In this document: positions 32,640 through 39,861 of the stretch, piece after piece
Position numbering within the stretch: position 1 is the first letter of the stretch
Layout of the letters: each line of letters opens with the position of its first letter
From: Plasmopara viticola
Lineage: Eukaryota > Oomycota > Peronosporomycetes > Peronosporales > Peronosporaceae
DNA length: 64,000 nt
Direction: 5' to 3'
NCBI GenBank assembly: GCA_001695595.3
Contig: MBPM02000046.1
Location: 186,001-250,000, forward strand
The notes under the pieces: generated by a model
Told to the model about the DNA's origin: nothing
The model's input: the letters and a program-made list of their open reading frames with translations, nothing else
Databases searched by the model: none
Program-made: the position numbers and the translations under genes

Positions 32640-33345
32640 AACTCTCATAACCGGAAACTTCCCCTATGCCGTTAAGCACGCAAAGCGGCCATTTAAGCCT
32701 TCATTATAGGACTACCTTCAGCAAGTTTCTTAGAATCTCCCACACCATAACGTCTCTTTACCTCACCTCGCACAGACTTGAATATAATTTCATGTTCCGG
32801 TTTGCTTGCTTTTGATAGTAAAAACTTCTCGCCTGCATCGACTGCATCAGTCAGAGCCCTGATTGACATAGCATACCCGAGAGCATTTTTTGCCGCCTTC
32901 TAAACATCCGCTGTAAATACACGTCCGCCCGCTTTCTCTATATCACTATCAGAGTCGTAAAAACCAACTCCGATGAATGACTTAATAGCTGCTCTCGCTG
33001 AGATTGCTACTTGAGGGGCCCCAAACGCTGACGCAAGAGCCGGAACCGCCGCGTCCAAGCAAACCGCTGTCTTTTACAAACTTGAATGCTGTTGATAATT
33101 AGATTTGATTTTACTCCAAATGGACCCTTTTTGGAGCTTTTTGTATCCTTTCTTGATCTCATGGCGAGTGTTAACGAGTCTAACACCACGACCTGCCTTG
33201 CAAGCCTTTAGCGTTTTCTCATACGAAGTTGGGTGGAGATGGATAACGGAGCCTAAACCCTTGAGTTGGTTTGCAGTAAGACTTAGCTTACCTGTCTAGA
33301 GAGCTTTGGTCAGCTTGGCGGCTGGAACATCGCTGGAAATCGTCA
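32640..33345 (-). pseudogene. Virion core protein (adenovirus pX/pVI-like), broken
   Basis: Minus strand from ~33345. Readable: 'SSDVPAAKLTKAL', a stop, 'TGKLSLTANQLKGL', then 'LHPTSYEKTLKACKAGRGVR' and a basic region to 'GSIWSKIKS' (~33110). Further down is an Ala-rich helical part ('IRALTDAVDAGEKFL') and 'KRRYGVGDSKK' (~32745). Short hydrophobic-plus-basic motifs of this kind mark small DNA-condensing or membrane-active core proteins of Polintons. Family assignment rests on motif style and position. A matching fragment is at 52330-52560. Confidence 0.5.
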
Positions 33346-33419
33346 ATCCGCGATACATTATTGCTATATTCCCTAGACCGTATTTAACACAGAATTGACA
33401 ATTCAGATCTTTCATGTTC

Positions 33420-33755
33420 TTATAAAACATCAGGTTTGTTGTGCTGCTTGGAATATAACCAAAGCATCCAGAAGGTCCGCAATAGTCGCCATACGTACCT
33501 TGATATCGTTTGGTATTATATCGCCCGACTCCATAGTTCGTAGGTGCCGCTTCTCCCATGCTATCGAAATGATTGCCATTTGGACAGCTGTCCAGGGTCC
33601 TACATCCATATTAGGTTGTCGTAGCAAAATCACATATGATCCATTCTTCGGAAGCGGCTGAGTGATCTCACTTGACTCGAATATATTATCGCTATCTTCT
33701 CAGCGTCAATTAGATCGTGATCACTAATAATTGGCTTAACAAGGCTGTTCATGAT
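33420..33755 (-). pseudogene. Adenain-like (Ulp1-fold) maturation protease, broken
   Basis: Minus strand, at the right end of the element. In one frame 'SYVILLRQPNMDVGPWTAVQ' (~33650-33580) corresponds to the strand holding the catalytic His. Here the codon before Trp is Pro, so the His is lost. After a frame change, the conserved Asp strand ('SMGEAAPTNYG', ~33565-33530) and the Cys region ('RYQGTYGDYCGPSGC', ~33510-33465) follow. The His-Asp-Gln/Cys layout is that of the adenovirus-type cysteine protease used to mature virions. A frame change plus the lost His make it inactive. Confidence 0.6.
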
Positions 33756-33864
33756 CAATAATCTAATAAAACCACATTGATCTGCACCCCTTTGATAGAT
33801 ACTTCTAACGTACTTTATAAAAAATTGGATTTAGATACCATTAATGGATAGTTACCGAAGAAAG

Positions 33865-34293
33865 CTATTTGTACTTGAACTTATGCTTGTAGCGCTTAAA
33901 TTTGCCTTTTCTGTTATAGTAACCGCCGCCATACGCAACGCCCGGGTACGCAACGTACTGAGGCTGAGGCACTACATATCCACCACGTGCGAGCGTCGCC
34001 TGTACAAAGAGATGACGTCCTTGGGCTGCATAGTAGGCTTGTGCCTGGTGCGGTGGTGGTGCGGGGGGTGCCGAATAGCCTAGAGGGTACTGCGGCGAAT
34101 ATATTTGGCCTGGAGGTGGATATCCTTGCACATATGGCTGACCTGGAGGAGGGTATCCTTGTGGAGGTGGGTACCCTTGTGGTGGTGGATATCCTTGCGG
34201 AGGTGGATACCCTTGTGGAGGTGGTAATCCTTGTGCGGGTGGATATGGTTGGCCTAGAGGCGGGTAGCTGCCTCGCGGCGGTGGGTAGTTCAT
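33865..34293 (-). CDS. Proline-rich GYPPPQ-repeat protein, 142 aa
   Basis: ATG at 34293. The N-terminal ~65 residues are tandem 'GYPPPQ' and 'GYPPPGQPY' units. The middle is Ala/Tyr/Pro-rich with 'AAQGRHLFVQ', then Gly/Tyr-rich ('GVAYGGGYY'), and the last 12 residues are strongly basic (KGKFKRYKHKFKYK). No signal peptide is present. Repeats of this kind occur in annexin-XI-type, XYPPX and RNA-granule proteins and in scramblase N-termini. Here no folded domain follows, so no function is assigned. It is divergently transcribed from PEN-2 with only 139 bp between start codons. Confidence 0.65.
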   Translation of the reverse strand: MNYPPPRGSYPPLGQPYPPAQGLPPPQGYPPPQGYPPPQGYPPPQGYPPPGQPYVQGYPPPGQIYSPQYPLGYSAPPAPPPHQAQAYYAAQGRHLFVQATLARGGYVVPQPQYVAYPGVAYGGGYYNRKGKFKRYKHKFKYK

Positions 34294-34432
34294 TAGTATC
34301 TAATTTGTAAAGCACGCGTCTCTTAAAAAAGCGCCAGTTCAGGAATGCTCTTATTCTGTAGCAATTTATGCTCCGTTTTAGTTAATGCAAAGTGTAAGGA
34401 AAACAATTTCTGTTTTTAACTAGGACCTGAAA
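34294..34432. promoter_or_regulatory. Short divergent promoter between proline-rich gene and PEN-2
   Basis: The 139 bp between the two start codons must hold both promoters and both 5'UTRs. The interval is conserved in the dead copy (17890-18012), so comparison of the two gives a small footprint of constrained positions. No named motif was identified. Confidence 0.5.
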
Positions 34433-34912
34433 ATGGCACGCAACCTGAACGAGTCGGTGACGGACACGCCTGTGCTAGAGGAAGCGCCGCAGTCGGAGCA
34501 GCCTGCCGATACCAACAATCGTGGAAATTTCACACGCAATTTAAACAAGGAGGCGGATGAGAAAGTTGCGCGCAAGATGTTTTTTGGCGGGCTGGCGTTC
34601 CTGCCGTGGTTGCACCTCGTCAACGTTATATTTTACCGCAAGCAGTTTATGGACCCGATTATCGACGCGAGTGTCACACTGTGTGCGTACTGCACGTCTG
34701 CTATAGAATTATAGGTGACATAGAGATTTGAGCTCACAGCTGCTGCTTTTATCTTACTTTCAGGGGTGCGACGGTCGTTCATGGGCTTCTGCTTCTGGAC
34801 AGTTCTCTTTGTCTCGTGGGTGCTTGTTTTTCAGCTCCACTGGAAAGATTTCGGCTGGCAGCGCCTTGTCATGGTCATGCCTGTCGAAGACGAGAGTCCA
34901 GGCTGGTGGTAA
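34433..34912 (+). CDS. PEN2: PEN-2, gamma-secretase subunit (two exons), 132 aa
   Basis: Model: join(34433..34682, 34764..34912). The 81-nt intron runs GTGCGT to TTTCAG, phase 1, and the split codon becomes Trp. Exon 1 holds an acidic N-terminus, then the family core 'KMFFGGLAFLPWLHLVNVIF' (compare 'GGFAFLPFLWLVN' of animals) and 'YRKQFMDP'. Exon 2 continues 'RRSFMGFCFWTVLFVSWVLV', matching the second helix after the conserved 'WRS.VG', and ends in 'GWW'. PEN-2 is needed for presenilin autoprocessing in gamma-secretase. Reading straight through without splicing gives a stop 11 codons after the donor, so splicing is required. Confidence 0.9.
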
Positions 34913-35122
34913 AGAGTTGCAGGGGGCGTCGTTTGCACGCGGGCGACATTGTACTATGCTTTTTAATCTACCCCCATTGTTACCGATAAGCTGAATTTTC
35001 ATTTTACGTGCACACATTATATACTCCAATTTTCTATCGTTTAACCTGCCGCACTTAGTCGAAGTGCCACGATAGCATCACGCCCCGAGCCATAAAGTGT
35101 CGTCGTCGCCCAAGTCATCGCA

Positions 35123-36385
35123 ATGAGTGCCCCAATCCTTTCTATCGACACGCAGCACGAGGACATGATTGTACGTCACATCACTGCCCTTCCTTCATGT
35201 TCATTCTCGTATCTCAAGCGCTGCAAAAGTGACAACTCGCTGAACGCTAATAATGTCTCTTTTTACAGCATGACGCGCAGCTAGATTACTACGGTAAACG
35301 TCTTGCTACGTGCTCTTCCGACCGTACTATCAAGGTATATGACGTCACTGGTGATGTGCAGAATAACGAACAAATTTTAATGGGGTACGCAGTTTCAATC
35401 TTAATATTGTAAACGCGTCAATAATATGGATTGTTGCACTGGTATCCGTATCGGTGCAGTCACGAGGGCCCTGTGTGGCAAATATCGTGGGCGCATCCAA
35501 AGTTCGGTGTGCTATTAGCCGCGTGTTCGTATGACGGCAAGGTGATTGTCTACCGCGAGCAGAGCTTGAATCAGTGGACGCAAGCCTACGTGCACGCCTT
35601 CCACGAGTCCTCAGTCAACAGCATCGCGTGGGCACCACATGAGTACGGTCTAGCCCTCGCTTGTGCCTCGGCTGATGGAACCGTCTCCGTACTCAGTTAC
35701 TCGCGTACGTGGTCTCTTCCATTGGCAACGTATCCTGAATTTGAGTACACTTGTGCAGTTGTACTTACTGAGATTTTTATCGTAGCTGAGGGCTGGAGCG
35801 TGAGCCACTTTAAGGACAGTGCGCTAGGCTGCAATGCCGTGAGCTGGGCGCCATTTAATTCGGTGGGATCACAGAGTCCGTTGGGTCCTATCCGCCGTGT
35901 GGTCACAGCTTCGTGTGACAAGACCGTCAAGATCTGGAGCCTTCCCGAGGGTGAGACGGAGTGGAGTAAGCAGGAACTGAGCTCTGTTCCTGCTCACAGT
36001 GACTGGGTCCGAGACGTGGCGTGGGCTCCAAGCACGGGTTTGCCCGTAAACCTGATTGCTAGCTGCTCCGAGGACAAGCACGTGTATATTTGGTCCCAGA
36101 CTGCGGAAGACAGCGCTTGGAAGCGTGAGCTGCTACATACATTTGACGCCCCCGTGTGGCGTGTGAGCTGGTCAATCACTGGTAATATCCTTGCCGTGTC
36201 GTCAGGCGACCACACGGTCACGCTTTGGAAGGAAACGCTCGACAAGAAGTGGATGTAACGTGCTTTTCTGTAGACATGATGTACAGCGTGTGGTACTTAT
36301 TCATGTGTGTTTGTTCTGTTGCTGGGCTCTCTGCAGTCAAATCTCATCCGTGGACGAGGCTGGTGCAATTCACAACGGCAACTAA
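35123..36385 (+). CDS. SEC13: SEC13 WD40 protein of COPII coat and nuclear pore (five exons), 308 aa
   Basis: Model: join(35123..35170, 35269..35384, 35460..35704, 35786..36254, 36337..36385). All introns are GT..AG (98, 75, 81, 82 nt). Exon 1 '[12 protein letters not shown]' and exon 2 '[19 protein letters not shown]' match the family start, and exon 3 opens with '[14 protein letters not shown]'. Exon 4 has 'GCNAVSWAP', '[13 protein letters not shown]' and '[19 protein letters not shown]'. Exon 5 adds 'QISSVDEAG', matching the family C-terminus. Six WD repeats are covered. The third intron is 81 nt, a multiple of three, with no stop, so an unspliced frame stays open. The simple ORF end at 36258 is just intronic sequence after the fourth donor. 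Confidence 0.95.
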
Positions 36386-36539
36386 AGATGCGCCTATGCA
36401 GATAGTAAGCAGCATAAGGTTTTCGAGACTTAGTAATGTGGGATTTGCTTGAACGGTAAGGGAGAGAGAGCTGACAGTCAGATACGAGTATATACCGATT
36501 TCGACTGGAACAAAGGTGTCGTTTATGCAATAAAAGCTA

Positions 36540-37640
36540 TTATTCTTCAAAGTTGCGTATCCAGCGCCGTTGAAACTTTTCCTCAAGTGCCTGGACACAC
36601 TTGTAATGTATCTGGTGCTCGTGATTAAATCTCGAAAGAGTCATTTGACTTTCTGAAGACCGCGCTTCTTCTTTCTTCCACTGTGGATCCATGGGATCCA
36701 ATCGCTTGCTAATTAATGCACTACGTCTTTGCTCCACTGTGCGCAAGTACCCCGCAATCCAGACATCATCCACTGTTACACAGACGGATGGAATGTCTGC
36801 CAGTGCCTCCACATCCGTAAAGAATCCGCGTCTGTACGCATTGCCACAACATGCTTGCAAAATATCCACAAAACGTCCACGTGGGCGCATAAAGTATGGT
36901 ACATAGGCAGGCACGACGCCCACTTCATGCCACATTGGTAACATTCCCCATCCACAGACACCCAAAACATCGTCCGGCTTGGCTACAGCTTCCCACGCTA
37001 ATGACGACACTAGCTCCGCTGGGTACACAAAGTCGTCGTCCAATGTGATGATTAGCGTCGATGAGTTCTTCTCGAGTCGTAAAGCTCCAAGCAATTTTGT
37101 GGCTGGACCGTCGTCCACGCAACGATTTATTTGGACCAGCGGTGTGAGCTTTAAAAGCTCCGATGGAATCTCTGCATCGTCGTATGAGCGCTCGGGGTGC
37201 CGCTTCATTGGGCCTTCTGGTATGTTCACGTAGATTTGATCCGGGACGAGATTTTGTTTAGTTAGTGACCGCACGCTATCCATGACCTTGTTCAGTCGGG
37301 TCGGGGTCGTAGTAAGCGAAACAACGACGCGGAAGGGCGGTCGCCAAGGTGGCGACAAGGGAGGGAGATCGTCGGCCGCACGACCGTCATAGGCCGTTGT
37401 AAAGAGAGCCGTGGCCGCGGGGGAAATACTCCCGTAACGCACCAGTAGCTGCACATACCCCCAAGAGATAAAGACTAGGAGGACCAATAGTAGTGCACGC
37501 AGCAGTGTCAAATGTCGAATCCACGAGTAGGCGTTCTTGCTGTGGCGCGGCAGCACCGGTTGCCGCATGAAAATGCTCACCTCGCGGCCGACACGAGTCA
37601 ACATCGGAGATTTCTCGTAGCTTCCTCGTAATATTTCCAC
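36540..37640 (-). CDS. Type II membrane glycosyltransferase-like protein, 366 aa
   Basis: Single exon, ATG at 37640. A short cytosolic N-terminus is followed by a signal-anchor helix at residues ~46-66 (LRALLLVLLVFISWGYVQLLV, one membrane span). The lumenal part starts a GT-A-like fold with 'RVVVSLTTTPTRL' (residues ~104-116), then 'QIYVNIPEG', and an acidic 'ITLDDDFVYP' (DDD at 201-203), a probable nucleotide-sugar/metal site. 'CCGNAYRRGFF' and 'VTVDDVWIAGYL' (a likely acceptor/catalytic acidic pair) follow. This layout fits Golgi glycosyltransferases of the GT2-like or 'SLTT.P.R' uncharacterised group common in protists. The sugar and acceptor are unknown. Confidence 0.7.
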   Translation of the reverse strand: MEILRGSYEKSPMLTRVGREVSIFMRQPVLPRHSKNAYSWIRHLTLLRALLLVLLVFISWGYVQLLVRYGSISPAATALFTTAYDGRAADDLPPLSPPWRPPFRVVVSLTTTPTRLNKVMDSVRSLTKQNLVPDQIYVNIPEGPMKRHPERSYDDAEIPSELLKLTPLVQINRCVDDGPATKLLGALRLEKNSSTLIITLDDDFVYPAELVSSLAWEAVAKPDDVLGVCGWGMLPMWHEVGVVPAYVPYFMRPRGRFVDILQACCGNAYRRGFFTDVEALADIPSVCVTVDDVWIAGYLRTVEQRRSALISKRLDPMDPQWKKEEARSSESQMTLSRFNHEHQIHYKCVQALEEKFQRRWIRNFEE

Positions 37641-37691
37641 AAACTATGTGCGTACATATATTTGGCTTAGAAAGAATTGGAAGTTCGGCAC

Positions 37692-38453
37692 ATGAACTGG
37701 TTTGGGCGCAAGTCGGCGGCACCTGTGCGCACGGGGCCTGTAGCGACAGCGGATACGATCTCCAAGCTACGAGAACAATTAGATTCGCTCGAAAAGCGAG
37801 AGCTCCATATTGCCAAGAAAATCGCGTTGCAGGTGCAAGAGGCCAAGCAGAAGAGTGCGGCGAAGGATAAACGTGGCGCTATCTTTGCGCTCAAGCGCAA
37901 GAAAATGTACGAAGCCGAGGTGGAAAAGCTTCAAGGTGCACGTATGACCTTAGAGACGCAAGTCATGACGCTTGAGAGTGCGCACGTGAACATGGAGACG
38001 TTTACGGCGTTGCGATCGGGCGCGGAGCAGATGAAAGCCATTCACGGCCAGATGAACGTGGACAAGGTCGACAACATTATGGATAACATTCAAGAAGAGA
38101 TGGCTACAGCGGATGAAATTGGGCGTGCTATCTCGCAACCACTTGGCTCGCAGCTCTACGACGACGACGAGCTTGAAGACGAGTTGCGCGAAATGGAAGA
38201 ATTAGAGCTGGAAGAGAAGACGCTTGAACCGATTGCTGCTACGCCCGCAGAAGCGGCTAAAGGTCCGCCTGCAACTGTTGCGGCCGCTGTAGCAACAAAA
38301 CCTGCATCGGCTTCAATGGCGCAATACAATTTACCGGATGTGCCTACGCACGCTCTTGAATCCAATATTAACGTGGTGGGCAGCTCAGACGATGACGAGC
38401 TAGAGGAACTGCGGAATCTCGAAGCATCCATGGCGCTGTCGCGCGTATCATAA
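37692..38453 (+). CDS. SNF7: Snf7/CHMP4 (VPS32) ESCRT-III subunit, 253 aa
   Basis: ESCRT-III polymer subunit used in multivesicular-body sorting and membrane scission. I take the second ATG (37692), because 'MNWFGRK' is the usual Snf7 start, with an N-terminal amphipathic stretch. The upstream ATG (37677) would add only 'MEVRH'. Helices 1-2 read 'TISKLREQLDSLEKRE' and 'KDKRGAIFALKRKKMYE', a classic Snf7 core hairpin. Then come 'KVDNIMDNIQEEMATADEI' and an acidic helix 5/6 region ('DDDELEDELREMEELELEE') used for autoinhibition. The C-terminus 'DELEELRNLEASMALS' is MIM-like. It is convergent with the S9 gene, 84 bp between stops. Confidence 0.9.
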   Translation: MNWFGRKSAAPVRTGPVATADTISKLREQLDSLEKRELHIAKKIALQVQEAKQKSAAKDKRGAIFALKRKKMYEAEVEKLQGARMTLETQVMTLESAHVNMETFTALRSGAEQMKAIHGQMNVDKVDNIMDNIQEEMATADEIGRAISQPLGSQLYDDDELEDELREMEELELEEKTLEPIAATPAEAAKGPPATVAAAVATKPASASMAQYNLPDVPTHALESNINVVGSSDDDELEELRNLEASMALSRVS

Positions 38454-38537
38454 AAGTACAAGAGCAGAAAGAAAGAGCAACTCTGCACCTTTATTATGTA
38501 TGGCAAGTGGGCATTCTCAATTTCTCGTAGTGCATAT

Positions 38538-39516
38538 CTATCTCTTAACCCACTGAAACTTCTTACGAGCCTTGCTTGACCGGCCTTCTTCCTCTCTACC
38601 ATACGCGGGTCACGTGTAAGCAATCCTGCCTTCTTAAGCGCTGGACGCATCTCTGGATCAAACTCCTGTAGCGCACGTGCAATGCCGTGACGCACGGCGC
38701 CGGCCTGACCAGTCATACCTCCGCCCTTTACCGTACAGTAGACGTCAAACGCTCCAATCTGTTCCACTACCATAAACGGCTTCAACACGTCTTCACGGTG
38801 GGCGTCACGCACAAAATAGTCCACTAGATCCTTCTTGTTCACCTGGATACGGCTCATATAGGGCTGAGCAGCGAGTTTGACCCACACGCGTGCTGTGCTG
38901 GTTTTGCGGCGACCCGTGCCGTACGCGCGACCCTTCTCGTCGACATTTCGCACTCGCACAATCTTGTTTTCGCTTCGTGAAAGGCAACGCGGGCTGCCTT
39001 AGCACGGGTGGCACGTTCCTCTTCAACGCTCATCATATTCCGCACGGATTGCAGCCACGTAGGAACACCCTCCTCCGTCACAGCATCCACATCGCCATCA
39101 AATCCAAACCATTTTTCGCCATCTTGTGGTCCCCAGCGCTTCTCATCAAAGAACTCAGCGTTGTGACTCAAGTAAGCGTCAAGTCGGCGCCGTCTCTCAG
39201 CCGTGGAAATACCATCTTCATCGATAGGAAGCAACTCTTCCACTGCCTTAACCTCCTCATCATCCGATTCCGATTCCCTGTCCGAGTCCGAGTCGGAGTC
39301 GGAGTCGCTACCACTGTCACTATCGCTGTCGTCCTTGGACGCAAAAAGCTTGGAAGCATCGGTATTTTTATTACTAGGTTTATCACTTAAGAAGCGCGCG
39401 TTGGGCACCGACAAGCTATTAAGCAACGATCGCGCTACCGACGAACGCAATGAAACGACCGCTGCGGGGACCGTCGCTCGTGCCACGCGACGCGCCGTTT
39501 GTACTAGCAGCTTCAT
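38538..39516 (-). CDS. MRPS9: Mitochondrial ribosomal protein S9 (uS9m), apparent frame breaks
   Basis: Starts at ATG 39516 with an Arg/Ala/Ser-rich mitochondrial presequence. An unusual Ser-Asp-rich acidic tract (about residues 62-85) follows, then a helical linker ('PTWLQSVRNMMSVEEE'). The S9 domain begins 'KGRAYGTGRRKTSTARVWV' and holds 'GGGMTGQAGAVRHGIARAL' and 'LKKAGLLTRDPRMVERKK'. Two single-base problems occur. Near 38967-38970 (a TTTT run on the + strand) the frame changes between linker and S9 domain. Near 38574 a base is missing just before the conserved tail ('KARKKFQWVKR' then TAG at 38540-38538). Without correction the frame reads on antisense into the Snf7 gene. Conserved sequence on both sides suggests either sequence error or a recent defect. 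Confidence 0.75.
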
Positions 39517-39529
39517 CCTTAATGAGTGA

Positions 39530-39861
39530 CTTGCTCACGTGTGGCTTGAGGAAGTGCTTGCTGTGAGTGGCTAAATCTCTAAAGTTGAAGCACACTGATT
39601 GGCTAGAACATATAAAGGCAATAAGCGTCCCAACTTTTGGCTTTTAAATTTTAATATAACATTGCAGTTTGTTTCGTTTATATAATCGTGAAATCTATGC
39701 GTTCTTTATAGTCATAAAGTGTTTATAACTTACAAGAGAAGATATTTTTCTTAAGTTTAGGGCAGAGCTAACCTTTAAAGCCTACATTGTGCAGCGGTTC
39801 TGATTGGCTAGTAGTATTGAATTTTGTCAAAAGTATATCTATTTATTTACTAATCCCTCCT
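39530..39861. other. Intergenic between S9 5' end and kinase 3' end
   Basis: About 330 bp, AT-rich, without a supported gene. It should contain the S9 promoter and the 3'UTR of the kinase gene. The + ORF at 39787-40041 is a shadow of the kinase 3' end. Confidence 0.5.

Larger units (their letters stand above)
20661..33800 (+). mobile_element. Maverick/Polinton 1, decayed but with most of the gene set
   Basis: About 13 kb with, in order: PolB (+), chromodomain integrase (+), two unknown coding stretches (+), S74-type fibre (-), packaging ATPase (+), penton/minor capsid (+), core protein (-), cysteine protease (-). This set defines a Polinton. A double-jelly-roll major capsid protein was not recognised. 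Every gene has stops or frame shifts, so the element is dead. Terminal inverted repeats were not established. Ends are placed by gene content and by neighbouring host or LINE sequence, so the limits are good to perhaps 100 bp. Confidence 0.85.
33806..34774. repeat. Direct duplication, copy B (intact) of the proline-rich protein/PEN-2 pair
   Basis: Sister of 17395-18370, same orientation. Both genes are open in this copy and PEN-2 keeps its second exon, which continues past the end of the duplicated block. This marks copy B as the functional one. Confidence 0.85.

Noticed and set aside
20661..33830. Possible terminal inverted repeats of Polinton 1
   Set aside because: The left part (GGGTGGTTCTATTGATTCCTGA near 20700) and the reverse complement of 33750-33790 share a vague GTGG.T.TATT.GATT..TGAT pattern, but the match is short and gapped and not distinguishable from AT-rich chance similarity.
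36191..36452. Separate small ORFs at the 3' end of SEC13
   Set aside because: They are explained by the last intron (36255-36336) and final exon of SEC13, whose 'QISSVDEAG' tail matches the family.
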